A stretch of 64,000 bases of DNA from Stenotrophomonas rhizophila (GTDB lineage: Bacteria > Pseudomonadota > Gammaproteobacteria > Xanthomonadales > Xanthomonadaceae). Below, one piece after another: positions 24,018 through 36,440 of the stretch. A program made the position numbers and the translations under genes. The DNA is taken from positions 1,426,001 through 1,490,000 of the forward strand of contig NZ_RJKV01000002.1 in NCBI RefSeq assembly GCF_003751305.1, read 5' to 3'. The stretch's first letter is position 1. Every line of letters begins with the position of its first letter. The notes beneath the pieces were generated by a model. That model had not been told where the DNA came from, ran no database searches, and saw only the letters and a list, made by a program, of their open reading frames with translations.

Positions 24018-25220
24018 TTACAGGCCGAACAGCATGCGGCCCGGGTTTTCCAGCTGGTTCTTGATGTCCACCAGGAACTGGACCGAGTCCTTGCCATCGA
24101 TGATGCGGTGATCGTAGGACAGCGCCAGGTACATCATCGGCGCGATCACGACCTGACCGTTCTGGGCGATCGGACGCTCCTTGATGGCGTGCATGCCCAG
24201 GATGGCGCTCTGCGGCGGGTTGATGATCGGGGTCGACAGTAGCGAGCCGAAGGTGCCGCCGTTGGTCACGGTGAAGGTGCCGCCCTGCAGTTCTTCCAGG
24301 CTCAGCTTGCCGTCACGGGCCTTCTTGGCGTAGTCGGCGATGGTCTTTTCGATGTCGGCGAACGACATGCGCTCGACGTTGCGCAGGACCGGGGTCACCA
24401 GACCCTTCTCGGTCGACACGGCGATCGAGATGTCCGAGTAACCGTGATAGATGATGTCGTCACCATCGATCGAGGCATTGACCAGCGGGAAGCGCTGCAG
24501 GGCGTTGGCGGCGGCCTTCACGAAGAAGCTCATGAAGCCCAGCTTGATGCCGTGGGCCTTGACGAACTCGTCCTGCAGATCCTTGCGCGCGGCCGAGACC
24601 TTGGACAGGTCGACCTCGTTGAAGGTGGTCAGCATCGCGGTGCCGTTCTTGGACTGCATCAGGCGTTCGGCGATGCGCTTGCGGATGCGGGTCATCGGCA
24701 CGCGTTCTTCCGGTCGTGCGCCACCGGACTTGCCGGCGCCACCGTTGCGGGCGAAGTTGACGATGTCTTCCTTGGTCACCGCGCCGCGACGGCCGGTGCC
24801 GTCCACGTCGGCCGGGTTCACGCCTTCAGTGATGGCGGTGAAGCGGGCGCCCGGGGGCAGGGAGTCGGCAGCGGACTTGGCGGCCGGCGCCGGCGCTGCG
24901 GCAGCGGCCGGAGCAGCCGCCTTGGCCGGTGCGGCCTCGGCCTTCTTCTCTTCCGCGGCCGGAGCCGGGGCATCGGCCACGGCGCCTTCTTCGATGATCG
25001 CTACGACCTGGCTGGAGGTCACGGTGGCGCCCACCTCGAACTTGATCTCCTTCAGCACGCCGTCGACCGGCGACGGCACTTCCAGGACGACCTTGTCGGT
25101 TTCCAGATCAAGCAGGTTTTCATCGCGCTTGACGGCATCGCCGACCTTCTTGTGCCAGGTGGCGATGGTGCCGTCGGCGACGGATTCGGGCAGTACCGGG
25201 GCTTTGACTTCGGTGGCCAT
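24018..25220 (-). CDS. sucB: Dihydrolipoyl succinyltransferase (E2 of 2-oxoglutarate dehydrogenase)
   Basis: 400 residues from the ATG at 25220, with AGGAAG upstream. Lipoyl domain at about 2-77 with lipoyl-Lys43 in ETDKVVLE. An Ala/Pro-rich linker (about 80-112) is followed by the E3-binding segment (about 115-150) and the catalytic acyltransferase domain (about 170-400), with His371 and Asp375 in DHRIIDG. Transfers succinyl groups to CoA. One lipoyl domain, normal for SucB. The in-frame extension to 25304 lies in the gap after sucA and is not credible. Confidence 0.95.
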   Translation of the reverse strand: MATEVKAPVLPESVADGTIATWHKKVGDAVKRDENLLDLETDKVVLEVPSPVDGVLKEIKFEVGATVTSSQVVAIIEEGAVADAPAPAAEEKKAEAAPAKAAAPAAAAAPAPAAKSAADSLPPGARFTAITEGVNPADVDGTGRRGAVTKEDIVNFARNGGAGKSGGARPEERVPMTRIRKRIAERLMQSKNGTAMLTTFNEVDLSKVSAARKDLQDEFVKAHGIKLGFMSFFVKAAANALQRFPLVNASIDGDDIIYHGYSDISIAVSTEKGLVTPVLRNVERMSFADIEKTIADYAKKARDGKLSLEELQGGTFTVTNGGTFGSLLSTPIINPPQSAILGMHAIKERPIAQNGQVVIAPMMYLALSYDHRIIDGKDSVQFLVDIKNQLENPGRMLFGL

Positions 25221-25263
25221 GCGGGAGCTTCCTGGTTTGTCTTTTCTAGAATGAGGGGGAGAG

Positions 25264-28095
25264 TTATTCAGCGACCGAGTCGTTGAACGGGTTGACCAGG
25301 GCATCGGCGATCAGCTTCTGCTGTTCGATGATGTGGTCAGCCATGTGTCCAGCGGCCGGCGATGCCGAACGGGCGCGACCTGCGTAATGGATGCTCTGGC
25401 CATCGGCCAGGCACGCCTGCAGGTGGTGACGGATCTGGTACCAGGCACCCTGGTTCTGCGGTTCTTCCTGACACCACACCACATCGGCCGCCTTGCCGTA
25501 CTTCTTCAGCTCTGCTGCCAGTGCCACGCGCGGGAACGGATACAGCTGCTCCACGCGGATGATGGCGACATCGTCCTGGCCACGCTTGGTCTGGTCTTCC
25601 AGCAGGTCGTAGTAGACCTTGCCCGAGCACAGCACCACGCGCTTGACCTTCTTGGCGTCTGCGTTGGCATCGCCGATCAGGTGCTGGAACTCGCCGTTGG
25701 CCAGTTCGTCCAGGGTCGACACGGCCAGCTTGTGGCGCAGCAGCGACTTGGGCGACATCACGATCAGCGGCTTGCGGGTGGTCATGCGCATCTGGCGGCG
25801 CAGCATGTGGTACGCCTGCGCCGGGGTCGACGGCACGCACACCAGCATGTTCTCCAGCGCGCACAGCTGCAGGAAGCGCTCCAGACGCGCGGAGCTGTGT
25901 TCCGGCCCCTGGCCTTCATAACCGTGCGGCAGCAGCAGGGTCAGACCGGTGATGCGGCCCCACTTGGCTTCGCCGGCGGCGATGAACTGATCGATTACGA
26001 CCTGGGCGCCGTTGGCGAAATCGCCGAACTGGCCTTCCCAGATGCACAGGGTGTTCGGATCGGTGGTGGAGAAGCCGTACTCATAGGCCATCACCGCTTC
26101 TTCGCTGAGCAGCGAATCGATGATGGTGGCCTGTTCCGGCGACTCGACCAGCTGGCGCAGCGGCAGGTAGTAGTTGTCGGTCTTCTGGTCGTGCAGGATC
26201 GCGTGGCGGTGGGTGAACGTACCGCGGCCCACGTCCTGGCCGACCAGGCGCAGGTTGTTGCCTTCATCGAGGATCGTGGCGTAGGCCAGGTTCTCGGCAA
26301 AGCCCCAGTCGCCCGGGATCTCGCCGGCGGCCATCTTGCGGCGGTCGTCATAGACCTTGGCCACGCGCGAGTGCAGTTCCACGCCTTCGGGCACGGTGTT
26401 GATCATCTGCGCCAGCTGCTTGACCTTCTCCATGCCGACCGCGGTGGAGACCGCGTCGGAGAGCTTGCCGTTGAGCAGCTTGGGCCAATCCACATACATC
26501 TTGCTTGTGGCCGGGGTCTTTTCGACCTGGGCCAGCTCGGTGGTGACTTCGCCGGCATCGAGCTTGTTGCGGTAGGCATCGACCAGCGCCTTGCCGCCAC
26601 CGGCTTCGATCACGCCGGCAGCTTCCAGCGCCGCAGCGTACAGCTCGCGGGTGGTCTGGTGCTTGCGGATCACCTGGTACATCAGCGGCTGGGTGATCGC
26701 CGGTTCGTCGGCCTCGTTATGTCCCCAACGGCGGTAGCACATCAGATCGATGACCACGTCCTTGGCGAACTTCTGGCGGAACTCGAAGGCCAGCTGGGCA
26801 GCAAACACCACGGCTTCCGGATCGTCGCCATTCACGTGCAGCACGGGGGCGGCGATCATCTTGGCCACGTCGGTGGCGTAGCGCGTGGAGCGCGTATCCA
26901 GCGGGTTGGAGGTGGTGAAACCGACCTGGTTGTTGACCACGATGTGCACCGTGCCACCGACGGCGAAGCCGCGGGCCTGGGACATCTGGAACAGCTCCAT
27001 CACCACGCCCTGGCCGGAGAAGGCCGCGTCGCCGTGGATCAGGATCGGCATCACCTGCTTGCGGGCGGTATCGCCACGACGTTCCTGGCGCGAGCGCACG
27101 CTGCCGGCCACGACCGGGTCGGCGATTTCCAGGTGCGACGGGTTGAACGCCAGCGCCAGGTGGACGGCGCCGCCCGGGGTGGAGACGTCGGCCGAGAAGC
27201 CCATGTGGTACTTCACGTCACCCGCCGAGGCGTGGTCGTCGTGCTCGAACTTGCCTTCGAACTCGTCGAACAGCTTGCGCGGGCTCTTGCCGAGGGTGTT
27301 GACCAGCACGTTCAGGCGGCCGCGGTGGGCCATGCCGATCACCACGTCCTTGACGCCATCCTTGCCGGCGTCACGGATGATGGTGTCCATCATCGGGATC
27401 AGCGCATCGCCGCCTTCCAGCGAGAAGCGCTTCTGGCCGACGTACTTGGTGTGCAGGTAGCGCTCCAGACCCTCGGCAGCCGTCAGGCGCTCCAGGGTGC
27501 GGCGCTGGGTGTCCGCGTCCAGGTTGTAGCTGCCACCGGCCAGTTCCAGGCGCTGGTACAGCCACTGGCGCTGCTCGACCTCGGAGATGTGCATGAATTC
27601 CGCACCGATCGAGCCGGTGTAGGTCTTCTTCAGGCGCTCCAGCAGATCGCGCAGTTTCATGCGCGGCTGGCCGGCGACACCGCCGGTGCTGAACTCACTG
27701 CCCAGGTCGCTTTCCGACAGGCTGTGGAACGGCAGACCCAGATCCGGCGGATTGGTCGGTGCGGTCAGGCTCAGCGGGTCCAGGCGGGCGGCCATGTGAC
27801 CACGCGAACGGTAGGCGGTGATCAGGCGACCGACATTGCGCTCGCGCTCGTCGCCGGCACCGGCGGCCGTGCCGCTCTTGACGGCATTCCTGGCGGCGTC
27901 GGCAATGTGGGCGATGACGGCCGAATGCGGAATATCACCGGCTTCGCGGCCCTGGAAGCCGTCGAAGTAGGTCTTCCATTTGGGATCGACACTGTCCGGA
28001 GAAACGAGGTACTGCTCGTACAGATCCTCGATATAGGAGGCGTTGCCGCCGGCGAGCTGCGAAGATTGCGCAAACTGCTTCAGTTGATTGTCCAC
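25264..28095 (-). CDS. sucA: 2-oxoglutarate dehydrogenase E1
   Basis: 943 residues from GTG 28095-28093, which gives the typical start [18 protein letters not shown]. An upstream extension to 28311 lacks family similarity. N-terminal E1o helices (about 10-50), [11 protein letters not shown], the TPP-binding region with [11 protein letters not shown], then [19 protein letters not shown] and the C-terminal transketolase domain with [20 protein letters not shown] (paraphrased from adjacent segments). Decarboxylates 2-oxoglutarate in the TCA cycle. It heads the sucA-sucB-lpd operon, and 185 nt separate it from the gene upstream. Confidence 0.96.
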   Translation of the reverse strand: MDNQLKQFAQSSQLAGGNASYIEDLYEQYLVSPDSVDPKWKTYFDGFQGREAGDIPHSAVIAHIADAARNAVKSGTAAGAGDERERNVGRLITAYRSRGHMAARLDPLSLTAPTNPPDLGLPFHSLSESDLGSEFSTGGVAGQPRMKLRDLLERLKKTYTGSIGAEFMHISEVEQRQWLYQRLELAGGSYNLDADTQRRTLERLTAAEGLERYLHTKYVGQKRFSLEGGDALIPMMDTIIRDAGKDGVKDVVIGMAHRGRLNVLVNTLGKSPRKLFDEFEGKFEHDDHASAGDVKYHMGFSADVSTPGGAVHLALAFNPSHLEIADPVVAGSVRSRQERRGDTARKQVMPILIHGDAAFSGQGVVMELFQMSQARGFAVGGTVHIVVNNQVGFTTSNPLDTRSTRYATDVAKMIAAPVLHVNGDDPEAVVFAAQLAFEFRQKFAKDVVIDLMCYRRWGHNEADEPAITQPLMYQVIRKHQTTRELYAAALEAAGVIEAGGGKALVDAYRNKLDAGEVTTELAQVEKTPATSKMYVDWPKLLNGKLSDAVSTAVGMEKVKQLAQMINTVPEGVELHSRVAKVYDDRRKMAAGEIPGDWGFAENLAYATILDEGNNLRLVGQDVGRGTFTHRHAILHDQKTDNYYLPLRQLVESPEQATIIDSLLSEEAVMAYEYGFSTTDPNTLCIWEGQFGDFANGAQVVIDQFIAAGEAKWGRITGLTLLLPHGYEGQGPEHSSARLERFLQLCALENMLVCVPSTPAQAYHMLRRQMRMTTRKPLIVMSPKSLLRHKLAVSTLDELANGEFQHLIGDANADAKKVKRVVLCSGKVYYDLLEDQTKRGQDDVAIIRVEQLYPFPRVALAAELKKYGKAADVVWCQEEPQNQGAWYQIRHHLQACLADGQSIHYAGRARSASPAAGHMADHIIEQQKLIADALVNPFNDSVAE

Positions 28096-28280
28096 GATGG
28101 AGAGTCGGATTCGCTTGTGGGGTAAGGCTTCGATGATCCGGCAGGGAAAAGTGAATAGCCCTGCGCGGGCGGTATCTAACACCCCAAATTGTACCCCCAT
28201 CGAGACAGGAAGGGGCACCGTACGGGCCAGTGCGGGGCCCGCGGTGTCATTCCCAGACAGGTTCGGGACCGGGGTGTGAG

Positions 28281-29189
28281 CTACAGCCCGAGCGCGCGCA
28301 GCTCGCTGCAATCACGCGAACGTTCCCATACGCGCTGCAAACCGTCCTGCAACGGCCGCGAACGTGCCGGCTGGGACACACCCGCCTCGCCGTCGAAGCG
28401 ATGCCCGCTACTACGAAAGTAGTAGTCGCCGGCGTCATTGAGCAGGCAGGCCGATGCCGTCGTGCGGTCGATCGGATCGCTCACTTCGCGCACCCGGAAG
28501 ACGCTCGGCAGGCGCTGCAGCAGGCTCAACACGGGCGAGCCGGCCTGACGGATGGCGGCACTGTCGTGGACGATCAGCCAGGCCTGTTTGTCGTGGCGGG
28601 CGGTGGCGTAGCGGCGCAGTGCTTCCAGCACCGGCGGTGCATCGAGCAGACCGGGGTCGAGCTGGCGGCTGTGGATCCAGAGCTGGCGGCGGGCGCGGTG
28701 GACCAGCGCGGTGGTGATTGCCACGGCGTCCTCGGCCCGGTCGATCGCGACCGCCCCGGAAAGGACAAGCCGCATGTGCTGGTGGGCGATACCGGCCTCT
28801 TCGAAGACCTCGCCCTCGGGCAGGAAGCCCTGCCGGGTATAGAACACGCGGGCCGGCAGCTGCGCATGCAGCCCGACCCCGCGCCAGCCACGGGCGCGGG
28901 CCTGATCGATCAGGGCCTGCAGCAGTGCGTCGCCGACGCCTTTGCCGCGCCAGGCCGCAAGCACCGCCATCCGGCCGATCCGGCCCTCCGGGGTGAGCCG
29001 GCCCGCACCGATCGGCGTGCCGACGGTGTCCCGGGCCAGGACGTGCACGCTCAGGGGATCGAGCGCGTCGATCTCCAGCTCGGCCGGTACCTGCTGTTCG
29101 TCGACGAACACGGTGAACCGCACCCGGTGCAGCGCGGCGTGCTGCGCCGGGTAATCGACCACGTCAACCTGGAAACCGGGGGCGGCCAT
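28281..29189 (-). CDS. GNAT acetyltransferase with C-terminal DUF7931-like domain
   Basis: 302 residues. The N-terminal half (about 1-145) is a GNAT domain: RFTVFVDEQQVPAELEID, then the acetyl-CoA loop IGRMAVLAAWRGKGVGDALL, then GLHAQLPARVFYTRQGF. This resembles YjcF/ElaA-type members. The C-terminal half (about 160-300) contains LWIHSRQLDPGLLDAPPVLEALR and a second Arg/Asp-rich region. It resembles the DUF7931 segment found fused to GNATs, whose fold may be phospholipase D-like; that assignment is uncertain. Starts 14 nt after roxA, probably in one operon with it and purB. Confidence 0.75.
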   Translation of the reverse strand: MAAPGFQVDVVDYPAQHAALHRVRFTVFVDEQQVPAELEIDALDPLSVHVLARDTVGTPIGAGRLTPEGRIGRMAVLAAWRGKGVGDALLQALIDQARARGWRGVGLHAQLPARVFYTRQGFLPEGEVFEEAGIAHQHMRLVLSGAVAIDRAEDAVAITTALVHRARRQLWIHSRQLDPGLLDAPPVLEALRRYATARHDKQAWLIVHDSAAIRQAGSPVLSLLQRLPSVFRVREVSDPIDRTTASACLLNDAGDYYFRSSGHRFDGEAGVSQPARSRPLQDGLQRVWERSRDCSELRALGL

Positions 29190-29203
29190 GGCGGGCGGGC
29201 GGA

Positions 29204-30607
29204 TCAGCCGCGCGGCGGCTCGTCCTTGCCGTCGGCCTCGTCGCTGTCGTCGAAATCGACGATCACTTCGATGCCGTCGTCGTGGATGGTCACCTCGTGC
29301 ACGTCGGCCTGGATGGCCTGGTCATCGATGACCTCGACCGCCTCGGTGCCGTCGACGATGTCGTACTCGGCGACGTAGTCGTCTTCGTCCTCGAACCCGG
29401 CATCGTCCACCAGCTGGTAGAAGCCGCCGGCGACCAGCGCCTGCACGGCATCACGGCCCTTGGCCGAGAGCTTCTGGTACAGCGCCGCGCCGATCTTTTC
29501 GGTGCCGGCCAGTACCTGCGCATCCTTGACCGGCAGGGCGAAGTCCAGGCCGCTGCAGTACAGGCTGGCGCCACGCTTGGCACGGCGCCAGGCCAGCCGC
29601 GCCCACGGGTGGCGCTGCAGTTCCACGCCCGCGCCGAGGGCGGCTTCGATCTCTTCGCGCGGCAGCGGTTCGCCGTGTGCCATCACTTCCCCGGCGGCGC
29701 GGTAGGTGGTGATGAAGCGGCCGAACCAGTCGCCCAGCTTGTCCGGGTCGTTCATGCGGATCGCATTGAGCGCTTCGACCACGCGGTTCATCGAGACCAC
29801 GTCGATCTCGGTCGGGTCCTCGGGCACCTTCAGGTCCGGATCCTGGTAGCGGATGGCCTCGTCGGCACCGTCGATCAGGGTATCGAGGTAGTCGCTGATC
29901 AGCTCGGCCGAGGCCGGGGCACGCATGCCGAAGGAGAAGGTCAGGCAGGGGTCTTCGGCGACGCCGTTGTGCGGCACGTTCGGCGGCAGGTACAGCATGT
30001 CACCGGGAGCCAGCACCCAGTCGTGGGTCGGCTTGAAGCGGCGCAGCAGCTTGAGTTCGACGTCGTCGCGGAACTCCAGCGGCGGGCGCTTGCCCTTGAT
30101 GGATTCGCTGGCGTCGATCTGCCAGCGGCGGTGTCCATGGGCCTGCAGCAGGAAGACGTCGTACTGGTCGACATGCGCGCCGACCGAGCCGCCGGTGGCG
30201 GCGAAGCTGATCATCACGTCATCCATGCGCCAGCGCGGCAGGAAGTTGAAGTGGCTGATCAGGGCGCGCACGTCGGCGTCCCACTTGTCCACGTCCTGGA
30301 CCAGCAGGGTCCAGTCGTGGTCGGGCATGCCGGGGAACTCTTCTTCCTGGAACGGGCCGGTACGCACGCTCCAGCCATCGGTGGCGCGGTCGTGGGTGAT
30401 CAGGCGCGACAGCGCGCCTTCCTCGCAGGCCAGGCCGGCGAGGTCTTCGGGCTGGACCGGCGTTTCGAAATCGGGGAACGCGCCACGGATGAGCAGCGGG
30501 CGCTTCTGCCAGTAATCGCGCAGGAAGGTGGCAGCGGGCATGCCCAGCGGCAGGCCGGGGCGGGCCTGGATGTCGATGACGGGGGTTTTGGTCTTGCGTG
30601 CGGCCAT
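29204..30607 (-). CDS. roxA: Ribosomal protein uL16 arginine 3-hydroxylase (JmjC/cupin)
   Basis: 467 residues. A 2-oxoglutarate/Fe(II) oxygenase of the YcfD/MINA53 type. Metal ligands His145 and Asp147 in AHVDQYDVF and His213 in PPNVPHNG. The C-terminal winged-helix region follows. E. coli YcfD hydroxylates an Arg of ribosomal protein L16. This protein is about 95 residues longer because of an acidic tail (roughly 400-467) packed with Asp and Glu. It lies between purB and the GNAT gene in the same direction. Its cosubstrate is also the SucA substrate, though that proximity may be chance. Confidence 0.88.
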   Translation of the reverse strand: MAARKTKTPVIDIQARPGLPLGMPAATFLRDYWQKRPLLIRGAFPDFETPVQPEDLAGLACEEGALSRLITHDRATDGWSVRTGPFQEEEFPGMPDHDWTLLVQDVDKWDADVRALISHFNFLPRWRMDDVMISFAATGGSVGAHVDQYDVFLLQAHGHRRWQIDASESIKGKRPPLEFRDDVELKLLRRFKPTHDWVLAPGDMLYLPPNVPHNGVAEDPCLTFSFGMRAPASAELISDYLDTLIDGADEAIRYQDPDLKVPEDPTEIDVVSMNRVVEALNAIRMNDPDKLGDWFGRFITTYRAAGEVMAHGEPLPREEIEAALGAGVELQRHPWARLAWRRAKRGASLYCSGLDFALPVKDAQVLAGTEKIGAALYQKLSAKGRDAVQALVAGGFYQLVDDAGFEDEDDYVAEYDIVDGTEAVEVIDDQAIQADVHEVTIHDDGIEVIVDFDDSDEADGKDEPPRG

Positions 30608-30670
30608 GGGGGAGATCCTTGCAGCGTATAGACGGGTATTCGGGGGCGCGACGGTGCCGTGCCCATGCCT

Positions 30671-33398
<2,728 letters not shown>

Positions 33399-33693
33399 CC
33401 ACGGCTCCGCAGCACGGCTGCCAAGGCGAGAACGGCACCCGCGGTCGCCGGGGTGGCGAGGGCGGTCATCGGTGCGTGCGCGGCGGCACGCCCGGTACTA
33501 CTGTCGGGATCGTCACCCATGGGGGCGGCAGTCTGTCTGAATGGAAACGAATCCCGAGTCTAGCCGATCAGTCGCTTTCTTGGGTTTCAGCGGCGCTTGA
33601 GGGTATCGTGATGTGCGCCGCCAGCCAGGGAATCAGGCCCGTTGCCAGCCGCAGGTTCCCTTTCATCCACGAAAGACGTGCGGAGTTGATGCA

Positions 33694-35106
33694 ATGAGCA
33701 AGGGTTTCAGGATTGAACACGACAGCATGGGCGAGCTGCAGGTGCCCGCTGATGCGTTGTGGGGCGCGCAGACCCAGCGCGCCGTCGATAATTTCCCGGT
33801 GTCGGGCCAGCGTATGCCGCGTGGTTTCATCCGCGCGCTCGGCCTGGTCAAGGGTGCTGCGGCGAACGTCAACGTCGAGCTGGGCCATCTGCCGCGCAAC
33901 ATCGGCAAGGCCATCGAAGCCGCTGCGGCGGACGTTGCCGACGGCCGCCACGACGCGCACTTCCCGATCGATGTGTACCAGACCGGTTCGGGCACCTCCT
34001 CGAACATGAATGCCAATGAGGTCATCGCCACGCTCGCCAACCGCGCGGGCAAGGCCGGCAAGACCGCGGTGCATCCCAACGATCACGTCAACCAGGGGCA
34101 GAGCTCCAACGATGTGATTCCCACCGCGCTGCGTGTCTCCGCGCTGCTGGGCGTGCATGAGCAGCTGCTGCCTTCACTGGTGCACCTGCGCAAGACCATC
34201 GACAAGCGCGGCCGTGCGCTGCGCAAAGTGGTCAAGACCGGTCGCACCCATCTGATGGACGCGATGCCGCTGACCTTCGAGCAGGAATTCGGTGCGTGGT
34301 CGGCGCAGTTGTCCTCCGCACAGGATCGCATCGAGGACAGCCTCAAGCGGCTGCGGCGCCTGCCGCTGGGCGGCACGGCGATCGGCACCGGCATCAATGC
34401 CGATCCGCGGTTCGGCACGCTGGTGGCCAAGCAGCTCAAGCAGCAGACCGGCATCAAGTTCGACAGCGCTGAGAACAAGTTCGAAGGCCTCGCCGCGCAG
34501 GACGATGCGGTTGAACTGTCCGGCCAGCTCAATGCGTTGGCGGTGGCGCTGATCAAGATCGCCAACGACCTGCGCTGGATGAATGCCGGTCCGTTGGCCG
34601 GGCTGGGCGAGATCGAACTGCCGGCGCTGCAGCCAGGCAGCTCGATCATGCCGGGCAAGGTCAATCCGGTAATCCCGGAAGCCACCGTGATGGTGTGCGC
34701 CCAGGTGATCGGCCACCACACCGCGATCACCGTGGCGGGCCAGACCGGCAACTTCCAGTTGAACGTGACGCTGCCGTTGATCGCGGCAAATCTTCTCGAT
34801 GGCATCACCCTGCTGGCCAACATCACCCGTCTGCTCGCCGACACCGCGATCGCCGGGCTGAAAGTGCGCGAGGATCGCGTCCGCGAGGCACTGGATCGCA
34901 ACCCGATCCTGGTGACTGCGTTGAACCCGATCATCGGCTATGAGAAGGCGGCGGCGATCGCCAAGCGTGCCTACAAGGAACAGCGCCCGGTGCTGGACGT
35001 GGCCAAGGAAGACAGTGGCCTGTCCGAAGCCGAACTGCGCAGGCTGCTGGATCCGGCGGCACTGACTGCCGGTGGCATCCATGGCGGTGGTGGCGGGGCC
35101 GGTTGA
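33694..35106 (+). CDS. fumC: Fumarate hydratase, class II
   Basis: 470 residues from the ATG at 33694, CGGAG upstream. The iron-free fumarase of the aspartase/fumarase superfamily. QTGSGTSSNMNANEV (about 98-112), HVNQGQSSNDVIPTA, KTGRTHLMDAMP and the signature GSSIMPGKVNPV are all intact. Interconverts fumarate and malate without an Fe-S cluster, so it resists oxidation. Second, unrelated fumarase in the window. Ends in a terminator 23 nt after the stop. 295 nt separate it from the divergent CNNM gene; I see no further gene there. Confidence 0.95.
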   Translation: MSKGFRIEHDSMGELQVPADALWGAQTQRAVDNFPVSGQRMPRGFIRALGLVKGAAANVNVELGHLPRNIGKAIEAAAADVADGRHDAHFPIDVYQTGSGTSSNMNANEVIATLANRAGKAGKTAVHPNDHVNQGQSSNDVIPTALRVSALLGVHEQLLPSLVHLRKTIDKRGRALRKVVKTGRTHLMDAMPLTFEQEFGAWSAQLSSAQDRIEDSLKRLRRLPLGGTAIGTGINADPRFGTLVAKQLKQQTGIKFDSAENKFEGLAAQDDAVELSGQLNALAVALIKIANDLRWMNAGPLAGLGEIELPALQPGSSIMPGKVNPVIPEATVMVCAQVIGHHTAITVAGQTGNFQLNVTLPLIAANLLDGITLLANITRLLADTAIAGLKVREDRVREALDRNPILVTALNPIIGYEKAAAIAKRAYKEQRPVLDVAKEDSGLSEAELRRLLDPAALTAGGIHGGGGGAG

Positions 35107-35129
35107 CCGCTCGCACTACCTGAAACGAG

Positions 35130-35154
35130 AAACGGGCCGAACGGCCCGTTTTTT
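35130..35154 (+). terminator. Rho-independent terminator of fumC
   Basis: AACGGGCCG/CGGCCCGTT stem with an AA loop followed by TTTT. It touches the left arm of the 123-nt inverted repeat. Confidence 0.92.
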
Positions 35155-35277
35155 GTGCGTGAGCCCCGCAGCGGCCGGCGGGCCCCAGGGCAAAATCAAG
35201 GAGGAGGCCGTCGCCGCCAGGCGGCGGACGGGGGACATTTGCCCTGGGGCCTGCCGGTCACTGCGGGGCTCGCGCAC
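35155..35277 (+). repeat. 123-nt long hairpin with 40-nt arms (possible RNA element or MITE-like repeat)
   Basis: Left arm 35155-35194 and right arm 35238-35277 are inverted copies, 40 nt each with 4 differences. As plus-strand RNA three of the four differences become G-U pairs and one C-A. The 43-nt interior contains a second hairpin (CCGTC-GCCGCC against GGCGGC-GACGG with one bulged G) and unpaired AAGGAGGAGG and GGGGGACA stretches. It exactly fills the convergent gap: it starts 1 nt after the fumC terminator and ends 4 nt before the lipoprotein stop codon. No ORF. Not a SMAG unit. Could be a structured RNA, a transcription-stopping or mRNA-protecting element, or a mobile repeat. Confidence 0.7.
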
Positions 35278-35281
35278 AAAC

Positions 35282-35707
35282 TCAGTGGCGATCGGCCTGC
35301 AGATTACCGAAGGTCTCGGTGTAGTCCTTGAATTCCGGGATCTTCGTGATCAGGTCCGGCGGGATCGGCTGCATGCCCTCGGGGACCTGGATCTTCACCG
35401 AGCGCTTGGCCGGGTCCGGCGGGGCATCGGTCAGGGTGTTCTGGCGCAGCACCTGCAGCTGGCCGAACATGACCTGCAGCATCGCGTGCTGCTCCTGGTT
35501 GAGCGGGATCTCGATCTCATCGATCTTCATGTGCCCGTTGGGCAGGATGATGATGTTCGGCGCAGGCGCGCGGCGCACGGTAACCATGCCGTCACTGACG
35601 GTGATCTTGGGCTTGCTGCGCTCGGCGCGGTGATTGCGGTACTCCTGATCGCAACCGGTGGCGACCAGGCAGAACAGGGCGAACAGCAACAGACTCAGCT
35701 TCTTCAT
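35282..35707 (-). CDS. Lipoprotein of unknown function, last gene of the YtrA operon
   Basis: 141 residues. Lipoprotein signal with LVATGC, acceptor Cys at residue 19. Then a basic stretch (NHRAERSKPK), a short beta-rich region (ITVSDGMVTVRRAPAPNIIILPNGHMKIDEIEIPLN, described here in part) and an alpha-helical segment (QEQHAMLQVMFGQLQVLRQN). The middle resembles the corresponding part of DUF2884 proteins, so this may be a short paralogue of the upstream gene. Asp at position +2 of the mature protein would favour inner-membrane retention under the E. coli Lol rule. 94 nt after the upstream gene, same strand. Confidence 0.75.
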   Translation of the reverse strand: MKKLSLLLFALFCLVATGCDQEYRNHRAERSKPKITVSDGMVTVRRAPAPNIIILPNGHMKIDEIEIPLNQEQHAMLQVMFGQLQVLRQNTLTDAPPDPAKRSVKIQVPEGMQPIPPDLITKIPEFKDYTETFGNLQADRH

Positions 35708-35801
35708 GAGCAGGGCAACGCATGCGACGGGAGGGGAGATTGTAGTCCTCCCGCACTGGGAAGGGCCTGCCTGCGACGCATCGTCGCAGGCAGTGCCGGG
35801 A

Positions 35802-36410
35802 TTACTTGCCGCAGTCGTCGATGTCGCTCTGGTCCATCGTCGCGTACGGCTGGAAGGCCGGCAGCGCGGCGGCCAGCGCCTGCTGCCTGGCCATCATGCC
35901 CGGCAGCAGCCCACACAGCTTCTGGGCCTGGTCCTCGATCTTCTTGGCCTCTTCATTCACCCGTGCCTCGATCCCCTGGGTATCGCCGGAGAACATGCCC
36001 TTGATAGCTTCACCGGCGGCTTTCACGCCCAGATTGGCACCGGCGACGCCGATTTCCATGCCGGCATTGGCGAGCTGCTCGACCTGCTTGCGGTAGTCCA
36101 GCAGCAGCGCACGCTGGTGGGCGTCCACGGTGACCGGCTTGCCGTCGATGAGCAGGTCGCCCTGGGGGCTGATCTCCGCCTTCGGAGTCTTCCCGTTGGC
36201 GATGGAAATGTTGCCCTGGCTGATCTCCCGGCGGGCCTTCTCGGTGGCCTCCTGCACGGTCTTGCCGATGCCATCGGTATCCAGCGCGCTGGTCGCCGGG
36301 GCGGCGGCGCTCTGGTCGGCAGGCGCCTTGCCCTTGCCACTGTCGGGGGCGGTACAGGCTGCGATCGGCAGGCACAACAGCAGGGCAGGCAGCAGCAGTC
36401 GAGTCGTCAT
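35802..36410 (-). CDS. DUF2884 (YggN-like) lipoprotein
   Basis: 202 residues. Lipoprotein signal with LPIAAC, Cys at about 19. An Ala/Pro/Asp-rich linker precedes the core, which includes ISIANGKTPKAEISPQGDLLIDGKPVTV, a segment parallel to one in the next gene. Long amphipathic helices follow (about 115-190), with two Cys near the C-terminus. This matches DUF2884/YggN, a periplasmic family of unknown role. It starts 30 nt after the DUF2807 gene and belongs to the same operon. Confidence 0.75.
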   Translation of the reverse strand: MTTRLLLPALLLCLPIAACTAPDSGKGKAPADQSAAAPATSALDTDGIGKTVQEATEKARREISQGNISIANGKTPKAEISPQGDLLIDGKPVTVDAHQRALLLDYRKQVEQLANAGMEIGVAGANLGVKAAGEAIKGMFSGDTQGIEARVNEEAKKIEDQAQKLCGLLPGMMARQQALAAALPAFQPYATMDQSDIDDCGK

Positions 36411-36440
36411 GATGCGTATCCGTCGGAGGAGAAGAGAGGC

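Noticed and set aside
28096..28311. 72-codon N-terminal extension of SucA
   Set aside because: The extension has no similarity to E1 enzymes, and the GTG at 28095 yields the canonical N-terminus.
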